From the NCBI RefSeq assembly GCF_900187405.1, contig NZ_LT896716.1, positions 1,240,001-1,304,000 on the forward strand: a DNA stretch of 64,000 nt, read 5' to 3'. How positions within the stretch are numbered: position 1 is the first letter of the stretch; every line of letters begins with the position of its first letter. The notes under the pieces are model-generated. The model searched no databases. It had not been told where the DNA came from and saw only the letters and a list, made by a program, of their open reading frames with translations. The translations under genes and the position numbers were made by a program. The DNA comes from Geobacter sp. DSM 9736 (GTDB lineage: Bacteria > Desulfobacterota > Desulfuromonadia > Geobacterales > Geobacteraceae). Below, one piece after another: positions 57,647 to 64,000 of the stretch.

Positions 57647-58507
57647 CTATTGATTCTGCACTTTCTTATCGCTACCGGATGCAAATTTACTGGTGCTCCT
57701 CACCTGTCCTCGGTCGTCGATATAGAAGCTGCCGCCGTATGGATCTACCGGGGGTGGCGAAAGGTAGCCATCTTTCACGAGAGACTGCACATCCTCCGGC
57801 ATTACGCTATTTTTTTCCTGAAACCGATCTCTGGCAATCTCGATACGTCTTACCTCTTTAAACGCTTTGAGGCGTCTTGCAAAACTCTTCTTCACAGCAT
57901 CGTTCCGTGCCCTTTTTTCCATAGTGGAAAGATAAGCGATAGCAAGGTCAGTTTTTCCTGACTCGTACATGTACCGCCCGGCCAGATTTATATGCAACTC
58001 GTTCCCGGTAAGTTCTCCTGCCCTTTTATAGTATCTTGCAGCTGTCGTGTAATCCTTGAGGAAGTAGGCGTAATTGAAACCGGCAAAGAACGGAAGATAA
58101 AAATCCCATTTCCGGTATTTCATACCATGCTCCAGGAGCTGGTTCGCTTCCTTTATACGCTTCAGGTCCCATACAAGTATCGCTTGCGCGAAATAGTAAG
58201 CATCCATGTTATAAGGATCAACTGTCACGGCAGTCTGGATAGTCCTGTACATCCCGTAGTAATCAGGAGGTATCACCACCTTGTTTGCCTCTTTCTCGAC
58301 AAGATCGCCATAGTAAAGGAGAACATTCATGACCAGTGAAGCTGCTACAGCTTGTTTCTGATCAGCAGAAATGAATTTCAGCACCTCAGGCCGTGGGACG
58401 TAGCCGAGCTTCTCCGCGAAGGGCTTCCTCTGCATATAAGCTGCAAGAGGATTGATTAGTGCAATGTACAGGATAATAAGAACAGAAAAAAAAACTAGCC
58501 GCCTCAC
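57647..58507 (-). CDS. TPR-containing membrane-anchored protein
   Basis: 286 residues with one N-terminal membrane helix (MRRLVFFSVLIILYIALINP), a helical repeat region (about 80-240) with TPR-like pairs and a C-terminal part YLSPPPVDPYGGSFYIDDRGQ. Lies between an ABC permease and its ATPase, so it is probably an exporter accessory. GTG start overlapping the permease stop. Confidence 0.68.
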   Translation of the reverse strand: MRRLVFFSVLIILYIALINPLAAYMQRKPFAEKLGYVPRPEVLKFISADQKQAVAASLVMNVLLYYGDLVEKEANKVVIPPDYYGMYRTIQTAVTVDPYNMDAYYFAQAILVWDLKRIKEANQLLEHGMKYRKWDFYLPFFAGFNYAYFLKDYTTAARYYKRAGELTGNELHINLAGRYMYESGKTDLAIAYLSTMEKRARNDAVKKSFARRLKAFKEVRRIEIARDRFQEKNSVMPEDVQSLVKDGYLSPPPVDPYGGSFYIDDRGQVRSTSKFASGSDKKVQNQ

Positions 58508-59295
58508 ACCAGCTCCCGGCGTGAAAACAGGGCAGAAGAGAGTAGCAGGATAATTGCGGTATAGACACAGAAGTACAAGGTAGTCAGCAGCAGCCCAGAA
58601 GGGGAGACTTTAACGGCATAAATAGCATTAACCTTGAGATCAAAAGCGGCAAAATTAGGAAGCAGGTAGTACAGGATAGTAGCAAGAGCTTTAATTATTG
58701 CGGGCAACGACTGTCCCGTTGGGGTATGAATAAAATCATAAGCTTCCTGAGTAGCAGAACCAACGAGGAATATTGATATCGCGCCAAACACGGGAAGAAA
58801 GAATGATGTGCTGACAGTTGAAAAAAGGAACGCAAAGGAGACAAGCAAAATGTACTTGAACGAGTCGAAGAGAAGGGATAGCAGGATATTCGTCCATACA
58901 ATCGGACGATCTGGAGGATATACGGACGATACATACCACACTACCACACAACACGCTGCACCAAGGACTATCGTAGCAACCAGGATAAATAAAGCGACAC
59001 CAGAAAATCTCCCAAGAAGGTAAGAGCTCCTGCTTATGGGAAGCCCGAGCACGCTGAAGGTATAACGGCGCTCCATGTCCTTCCAAAGAGAAGTACCTCC
59101 CAAGAAGATGGACAGGAGGAGGAGAATGAAGGAAACCAGAGAGAGAGCAAGCGTCAGTGAAAGTTCCGTTACCTGCCGCATGGAGAGCGAGCTTACGGAG
59201 GGAATCCCGAGAAAAACAACGGCGGTCATCAGTATGCCATGAAAAACCCTGTCCCTGAGGACCCCCCTGAATGTCACGGACAAAACGGAGAACAC
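58504..59295 (-). CDS. ABC-2 type permease
   Basis: A 263-residue protein with six helices and the ABC-2 front VTFRGVLRDRVFHGILMTAVVFL. Start taken at GTG 59295, seven bases after GAGGAG; an earlier GTG at 59301 sits too close. First gene of the ABC/glycan cluster, directly behind the pilin terminator. Confidence 0.83.
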   Translation of the reverse strand: MFSVLSVTFRGVLRDRVFHGILMTAVVFLGIPSVSSLSMRQVTELSLTLALSLVSFILLLLSIFLGGTSLWKDMERRYTFSVLGLPISRSSYLLGRFSGVALFILVATIVLGAACCVVVWYVSSVYPPDRPIVWTNILLSLLFDSFKYILLVSFAFLFSTVSTSFFLPVFGAISIFLVGSATQEAYDFIHTPTGQSLPAIIKALATILYYLLPNFAAFDLKVNAIYAVKVSPSGLLLTTLYFCVYTAIILLLSSALFSRRELV

Positions 59296-59315
59296 GCTCA
59301 CACTCCTCTATGCGC

Positions 59316-59349
59316 AATAAAAAGAGAGGGCTGATCGTAATCAACCCTC
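59316..59349 (-). terminator. Terminator after pilA-C
   Basis: GAGGGCTGAT and ATCAACCCTC pair with one mismatch around CGTA; on the reverse strand TCTTTTTATT follows. The permease ribosome binding site starts only a few bases later, leaving no room for a separate promoter. Confidence 0.8.
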
Positions 59350-59371
59350 CATATTATCTGATATACTGAAG

Positions 59372-59689
59372 CTATTGCCAGCCGCTTCCAATGTCAGTCG
59401 AATCGTTCGGTGCGTCAGGACCGTCTGCGACTGCGGCTTTCGAAAGGATCTTAGTCGGATCACCAGTAACACCGGTGCCTCCTACTGTTCCGAATTGCTT
59501 GCTTCCCTGTGAATTTTGAGAAGTAGCTGCATAGGAAGTCGTCGTAGCAGAAACCTTGAGAGTAACGTTTTTAGAGGGAGCGAAGACCCCTCCGCCAATT
59601 GTAGTGGAAGTAGTGATATCAACGGCAAATGCTGAAGCAGCAAAGGCAGACGCCATAAGGAATGTGGGTATTAGGATGGGCTTTTTCAT
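59372..59689 (-). CDS. PilA-C, globular partner of the short pilin
   Basis: 105 residues: signal peptide (about 1-22, ending ASAFA), then VDITTSTTIGGGVFAPSKNVTLKVSA and a Ser/Gly/Ala-rich body. It matches the Geobacter protein encoded behind the truncated pilin, which supplies the C-terminal half that PilA-N lacks. 20 bp downstream of pilA. Confidence 0.85.
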   Translation of the reverse strand: MKKPILIPTFLMASAFAASAFAVDITTSTTIGGGVFAPSKNVTLKVSATTTSYAATSQNSQGSKQFGTVGGTGVTGDPTKILSKAAVADGPDAPNDSTDIGSGWQ

Positions 59690-59709
59690 TAAATGACTCC
59701 TTTCATTGT

Positions 59710-59922
59710 TTACATTGCCTGATACTGCTGATTATCGGTGTAAGCCGACTCCATCTGCGTCTTGAAGTTCCTCAGGTCACTCTGCGCAGCAGTGTCAAAA
59801 GACTTCGCCCGGTAAGACGAGAACTGCGGAATTGCAATCGCCGCGAGGATGCCGATGATCGCGACGACGATCAGCAGCTCGATGAGGGTGAAACCTTTTC
59901 TGTTTCTCAATTTGTTTAACAT
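59710..59922 (-). CDS. pilA: Type IV pilin PilA-N (short Geobacter type)
   Basis: 70 residues: leader [10 protein letters not shown] cut before the Phe, then the conserved [16 protein letters not shown] helix with Glu 5 and a short tail (about 61 mature residues). It lacks the C-terminal beta domain found in most pilins. The ATG is preceded by AAAGGAG; the longer frame is a shadow. The gene has a sigma-54 promoter and sits beside pilR and pilS. Confidence 0.93.
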   Translation of the reverse strand: MLNKLRNRKGFTLIELLIVVAIIGILAAIAIPQFSSYRAKSFDTAAQSDLRNFKTQMESAYTDNQQYQAM

Positions 59923-59990
59923 CTGTTTCTCCTTTCTCTGTTCTGTTGCTATCACCAATGGCTGTGATTGCTGAATTTGTAACGGGAGGA

Positions 59991-60006
59991 TGCGAGACCC
60001 GTGCCA
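59991..60006 (-). promoter_or_regulatory. Sigma-54 promoter of pilA
   Basis: TGGCACGGGTCTCGCA on the reverse strand has GG and GC elements ten bases apart, a near-consensus -24/-12 site, about 70 bp before pilA. PilR, an RpoN-dependent activator, is encoded just upstream. Confidence 0.85.
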
Positions 60007-60100
60007 ACCTGCAACAGCTACTAGAGAGCAATAATTACTACTGGTTAAGCCGAATCCAAAACTAGATAACTGCATCTGTACAATTTACCGTCAGCGATTG

Positions 60101-60115
60101 TGACATTTTTTGTCA
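60101..60115. promoter_or_regulatory. Candidate activator-binding palindrome upstream of pilA
   Basis: TGACATTTTTTGTCA is a perfect inverted repeat with 5-base arms about 100 bp before the sigma-54 site, a usual enhancer distance; PilR is the natural candidate. It could also be chance. Confidence 0.4.
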
Positions 60116-60121
60116 TCCACG

Positions 60122-61504
60122 TCAATCTCCCAGTCCCGGCTCCTCGTCCATGCCGAATTTGGCGAGGCGGTAGCGGAAGGAGCGGAAACTCATGCCGAGA
60201 AGCTCCGCCGCCTTCTTTTTTACTCCTCCTGTCTTCTGGAGCGCCTGAAGAAGAAACCGCTTTTCCACTGCATCGAGATATCCCTCAAGATCCATCCCCC
60301 CCTCCGGAAGCTCCTGATCGGTCGCAACGGTTGACTGGGGGCGCTTCAATTGGGAAGGAAGGGAGTCCACCGTTATTGCATTGTTGCCAATGATGAGACA
60401 GCGCTCGACAATGTTCTCAAGTTCGCGGACGTTGCCGGGATAGTGGTAGGTGGAAAGCAGCTTTACCGCTTCCGGAGCTACGACATCGTGACGGCAAGGC
60501 TGCTGGGTGAACTTGGTAACGAAATGCTCAACGAGAAGCGGAATATCCTCCGGCCTCTCCCGAAGTGAGGGCATCCTGAGCTCCACTACATTCAGCCGAT
60601 AGAAAAGATCCTCACGGAAACAGCCCTCCTTTACATGCTCTTCCAGGTTCCGGTTCGAAGCGGCGACGATGCGTACGTCCACACGCTTGTCTTCGCTTCC
60701 GCCTATCCGCCTGACCTCCCTCTCCTGGAGGACCCGCAGGAGCTTGGCCTGAAGCTGCAGCGGTATCTCTCCGATCTCATCAAGAAAAAGGGTACCGCCG
60801 TCCGCCTGCTCGAAGAGCCCGGCTCGATCGCAGATTGCTCCGGTGAACGAGCCTTTCTTATGGCCGAAGAGCTCGCTCTCAATAAGAGTCTCTGGGATCG
60901 CGCCACAGTTGACAGCAATGAAGGGCCTGTCCCTGCGAGGGCTGTTGTAGTGGATTGCTCGTGCCGCAAGTTCCTTGCCGGTTCCGCTTTCCCCGAGAAT
61001 GAGAACGCTGGCGACGCTCGCCGCAACCTTCTCGATGAGAGAGTAGATGTCCCGCATGGCCCGACTCTTCCCGATCAGCCCGCTGAAGTCGTACCGCCCC
61101 CTGACCTCCTGGCGCAGCCGTACGTTTTCACGCTGCAGATCCCGCTTTTCCAGCGCGTTCCGGATAAGAACCTTGATTTCCTCAACTCGGAAGGGTTTTG
61201 CGATGTAGTCGTAGGCCCCAAGCTTCATCGCTTCGACCGCCTGTTCCGCAGTGGAAAAAGCCGTAACCATCAGGACAGACGTTTCAGGGGTAAGCTGCTT
61301 TATCCGCTCCAACAGAACAAGCCCGCCCAGCCCCGGCATCGAGACATCGGAGATGACCAGGTCATAATCGTTTTTCTCAAGCATCGAGAGCGCCACTTCA
61401 GCAGTGTCCGCCTCTGAAGTCCGGTATCCCTCCCGTTGAAGAAGAATCCCGAGGAACTCCCTCATGCTCAATTCGTCATCGACTATCAGAATGTGTGGCT
61501 GCAT
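60122..61504 (-). CDS. pilR: PilR, NtrC-family response regulator
   Basis: 460 residues: receiver (phospho-Asp 53, Lys 103), AAA+ sigma-54 domain with GESGTGKE, the GSFTGA loop contacting RpoN (Ser in place of the usual Ala) and a Fis-type helix-turn-helix ([19 protein letters not shown]) at the end. It activates pilA when phosphorylated by PilS. Its start overlaps the pilS end by 19 bases. Confidence 0.93.
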   Translation of the reverse strand: MQPHILIVDDELSMREFLGILLQREGYRTSEADTAEVALSMLEKNDYDLVISDVSMPGLGGLVLLERIKQLTPETSVLMVTAFSTAEQAVEAMKLGAYDYIAKPFRVEEIKVLIRNALEKRDLQRENVRLRQEVRGRYDFSGLIGKSRAMRDIYSLIEKVAASVASVLILGESGTGKELAARAIHYNSPRRDRPFIAVNCGAIPETLIESELFGHKKGSFTGAICDRAGLFEQADGGTLFLDEIGEIPLQLQAKLLRVLQEREVRRIGGSEDKRVDVRIVAASNRNLEEHVKEGCFREDLFYRLNVVELRMPSLRERPEDIPLLVEHFVTKFTQQPCRHDVVAPEAVKLLSTYHYPGNVRELENIVERCLIIGNNAITVDSLPSQLKRPQSTVATDQELPEGGMDLEGYLDAVEKRFLLQALQKTGGVKKKAAELLGMSFRSFRYRLAKFGMDEEPGLGD

Positions 61505-63144
61505 GCAATATGCTCCTCAAGTGGTGCCTCACCTAAAACAAGAGGAAGGTTTACTGTGAACACCGACCCTTTCCCCTTGCTGCTCTCTACAGTAATGGTC
61601 CCGCCGTGGGCCTCGATGATGCGATAGACCGTGGCGAGCCCAAGACCGGTCCCCTTCTTCTTGCTCGTAAAAAATGGTTCAAAGACTCTGTTCATCTCAC
61701 TGCGGTCCATCCCGCAGCCGGTGTCAGAGACTGATATGGTCACCGACCCGACCGCATCCTGCTTAACCGTAATTTTTATCGTCCCCTGGTACTCCATCGC
61801 CTCCGCGGCATTCACCATCAGGTTCCAGAACACCTGCTCCATCTGATCGCAATCAGCCTCGATGATGACATGATCATCACACGAAACCTGTATGGAGACA
61901 TGAGCAAAACGTACGTCCTGGCGCAAAAGCAACTCTACGGAGCTCAGAAGCTCCGATAGACGCATGGCGCGCAGGTCGGGTTTTACCGGACGTGCATAGG
62001 CCAGGAAGTCGTGAATGAGCTTGTTTAGCCTGTCCGTCTCCCTTACTACGATGTCGATAAGCTTTCCGTTGTTGGCGTCGGCAGCTACTTCCTGAGCAAG
62101 GAGCTGCACAGAGCCGCTTATGGAAGCCAGCGGGTTTCGGATTTCATGTGCGATGTGTGCCGCCAGCTGCCCGATTGCCGACAACCGGTCCGCCTTTTTC
62201 AGCTCTTCTTCCATCCTCTTGAGGCGCGTGAGGTCCTGAAAAATAACGATAACACCGGTTTTTTCCCCAACGGCATCCGACAGCGGGACCGATTTGAAGC
62301 CGATGGTCCTTTCGGTTCCGTCAAAGCAGGTGAAGAAGAATTCTCCTCGCTGGACATCGTTCATCGTCTCGCCGAGATAACAGATACTCGGAAAGATCTC
62401 GTGAAGGTACCTGCCATAGGCCTCTGTCTGCGTCATCCCTGTCAGGGATTCCGCGTACTGGTTGAACACACGGATCCGCCCCTCGTGATTTAGGGTCAGA
62501 AGCCCGCTATTGAGATTGGCGACGATGGAGCTGTTGAGCCTGTCCAGTTCCTCGTAATCGATACCCTTTTCCACCAGGGCCCGCTCGCTCCTGCGATTTC
62601 GCTCGGCCAGGTATCCCGTAAGAAACGCAGTGAGATAGAAGGCAAGGATGTTGAGAAAAATGGTGTAGAGAAGCCGCTGTTCTCCCATCTCCAGCGCGGG
62701 GCTCGCACTCAATCCGAAGGGAAGGAGCCTGCCGTAATACTGCAGGTCGAGCAGTGCGCCATAGAGGATCGCACAGAGCGAAGCGGTATAGATGGCACCT
62801 TTCCTGGCGAGTAGCACGCAGGAATTGACGATGCAGAGTAGGTAGAGAAAGGAGTACGGGGAAGACACTCCGCCGGTAAAGAGAATGAGGAGCGTTACTA
62901 GAAGGATGTCCCACACTACCTGTACGTGCGGGATCGCGGAACGCAATTTATTGAACTTCAGGGCGATGAGCGACAGGAAGGAAAAGAGGTATGTTGCGAC
63001 GATGAGCCTGGCGACACCGGAATAAGGCTCATCATCGGGAACGACTGAATACTTGCGGTTCAGGACATAGGTCACGGCAAGAACCAGCGAGATAGCGGCA
63101 AGCCGGACAATTATGTACCAGGAGATGCGGTTCTTGTCCGTCAT
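61486..63144 (-). CDS. pilS: PilS sensor histidine kinase
   Basis: 552 residues: six membrane helices at the front, a PAS domain (about 210-320), the H-box QLAAHIAHEIRNPLAS with its phospho-His, and an ATPase domain with NLMVNAAEA, DTGCGM and GTGLGLATV. Partner of PilR. Three bases downstream of pilC. Confidence 0.92.
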   Translation of the reverse strand: MTDKNRISWYIIVRLAAISLVLAVTYVLNRKYSVVPDDEPYSGVARLIVATYLFSFLSLIALKFNKLRSAIPHVQVVWDILLVTLLILFTGGVSSPYSFLYLLCIVNSCVLLARKGAIYTASLCAILYGALLDLQYYGRLLPFGLSASPALEMGEQRLLYTIFLNILAFYLTAFLTGYLAERNRRSERALVEKGIDYEELDRLNSSIVANLNSGLLTLNHEGRIRVFNQYAESLTGMTQTEAYGRYLHEIFPSICYLGETMNDVQRGEFFFTCFDGTERTIGFKSVPLSDAVGEKTGVIVIFQDLTRLKRMEEELKKADRLSAIGQLAAHIAHEIRNPLASISGSVQLLAQEVAADANNGKLIDIVVRETDRLNKLIHDFLAYARPVKPDLRAMRLSELLSSVELLLRQDVRFAHVSIQVSCDDHVIIEADCDQMEQVFWNLMVNAAEAMEYQGTIKITVKQDAVGSVTISVSDTGCGMDRSEMNRVFEPFFTSKKKGTGLGLATVYRIIEAHGGTITVESSKGKGSVFTVNLPLVLGEAPLEEHIACSHTF

Positions 63145-63146
63145 TT

Positions 63147-64000
63147 CTAGCCGCCGACGGCTCCCGCCAATTTGAAAATGGGAAGATACATGGCGATGAC
63201 GAGACCGCCGACAGTGGTTCCGAGGAAGACCATCAGGAGCGGTTCCATCATAGATGTGAGCGCAGCCACAGCGTCATCCACCTCATCGTCGTAGAAATCT
63301 GCGATCTTGTTCAGCATGGTATCCATGGCGCCAGTTGCTTCGCCGACCGATATCATCTGAACGACCATCGGGGGAAAGACACCCGATTCCTGAAGCGGCT
63401 CCGCTATGGTCTTCCCCTCCGAGATCGCGCTGCGGACCTTGTATATCGCTTCCTCCACCACAACGTTTCCTGAAGTCTTTGCAACGATCTCCAGGCCATC
63501 CATGATCGGCACACCGCTGCTGATCATGGTGCCAAGGGTCCGGGTAAACTTCGCGACGGACACCTTCCGGATGAGAGAACCGAAAACCGGCGCCTTGAGA
63601 GCCAGGCTGTCAATGACTTTCCTTCCCTTTTTGGTTGCGTAGTATTTCCTGAATGCCGCAGACAGCATGAAGAGTCCCAGGATCATGACGATGATGTACT
63701 TCTTGAAAAAATTGCTGAGAGCGATGACGAATTTGGTTGGAGCAGGCAGATCCCCTCCGAAATCGGCGAACATTTTGGCGAAGGTGGGGATAACGAAGAC
63801 AAGGATGACGCCGATGACGATGACGGCGATCGCCATAATGGTGGAAGGATATACCATCGCCCCCTTCACCTGCTTCTTTAGCTTCATTGCCTTTTCGATA
63901 TAGGCGGCTAACCGCCCCAGTATCGTATCTAGAATGCCTCCAACCTCACCGGCCGCTACCAGATTCACGTAGAGCTGGTCGAATGCCTTGGGATGCTTGG
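63147..64000 (-). CDS. pilC: PilC, type IV pilus inner-membrane platform (5' part missing)
   Basis: The gene runs off the window end; its reading frame stays open to base 64000. The visible 284 residues contain two T2SSF domains with VTLVAAGEVGG-like (YVNLVAAGEVGGILDTILGRL here), GVPIMDGLEIVAKTSGN, VQMISVGEATGAMDTMLNKI and a final helix pair. It anchors the pilus assembly ATPases. Confidence 0.92.
   Translation of the reverse strand, partial: KHPKAFDQLYVNLVAAGEVGGILDTILGRLAAYIEKAMKLKKQVKGAMVYPSTIMAIAVIVIGVILVFVIPTFAKMFADFGGDLPAPTKFVIALSNFFKKYIIVMILGLFMLSAAFRKYYATKKGRKVIDSLALKAPVFGSLIRKVSVAKFTRTLGTMISSGVPIMDGLEIVAKTSGNVVVEEAIYKVRSAISEGKTIAEPLQESGVFPPMVVQMISVGEATGAMDTMLNKIADFYDDEVDDAVAALTSMMEPLLMVFLGTTVGGLVIAMYLPIFKLAGAVGG

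Overview
The window comes from a Geobacter-type bacterium (Geobacteraceae, Desulfuromonadia). The evidence is a short split type IV pilin (PilA-N plus a separate PilA-C partner) followed by an ABC/polysaccharide cluster, a monomeric isocitrate dehydrogenase next to malate dehydrogenase and a four-subunit 2-oxoglutarate:ferredoxin oxidoreductase, a multihaem cytochrome/outer-membrane barrel pair, rubrerythrin, and sigma-54 type promoters. From memory, the icd-mdh-kor block and the pil/polysaccharide block resemble Geobacter sulfurreducens; this was not checked by a search.

Layout. 1-1.3 kb: the end of a split glutamate synthase (class II amidotransferase and GXGXG proteins) and a 115-bp palindromic repeat. 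1.3-9.5 kb, reverse strand: YecE-like protein, SppA, then a compact operon running from about 8.9 to 3.1 kb with an Mla-type ABC ATPase, a decahaem cytochrome, a large beta-barrel, a periplasmic substrate-binding protein, a single-domain response regulator and a small Cys-tailed protein. 9-11 kb: a small operon with a TPR gene that apparently starts at ATC and a hidden 31-residue membrane protein. 11.2-17.4 kb: ammonium transporter with a sigma-54 promoter, threonine aldolase, a TPM/LemA membrane module, SemiSWEET, TrmJ and DedA.

17.5-23.9 kb: reductive/oxidative TCA block (kor, mdh, icd) with long terminators and a perfect palindrome over the icd promoter. 24-29 kb: LysM lipoprotein, aspS and small genes. 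29.2-44 kb is an accessory-looking region: glycogen phosphorylase, two DUF1328 micro-membrane proteins around a DUF3793 protein, a diadenylate-cyclase-like protein, lipoproteins, an AT-rich orphan, a RAYT transposase, rubrerythrin, an M23 peptidase, a short MreB-like protein and a queuosine salvage protein. 44-49 kb: beta-propeller protein, phosphoesterase, lipid kinase and an ABC-F ATPase.

49-59.3 kb: a surface-polysaccharide synthesis/export operon with overlapping genes. 59.3-64 kb: pilA-C, pilA-N, pilR, pilS and pilC (cut by the window edge). PilS/PilR with a sigma-54 promoter upstream of pilA should control the pilin, and the polysaccharide operon begins directly behind the pilin terminator, so the two surface systems are probably co-expressed. 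Together the pilin, the porin-cytochrome operon and the polysaccharide cluster suggest a cell adapted to surface attachment and extracellular electron transfer.

The most unusual items are the porin-cytochrome operon with ABC and receiver components, the CX3CH haem motif in its cytochrome, the ATC-started TPR gene, the SemiSWEET gene that runs on into lemA, and the divergent diadenylate-cyclase-like protein. All functions are read from sequence motifs; no database search was run.
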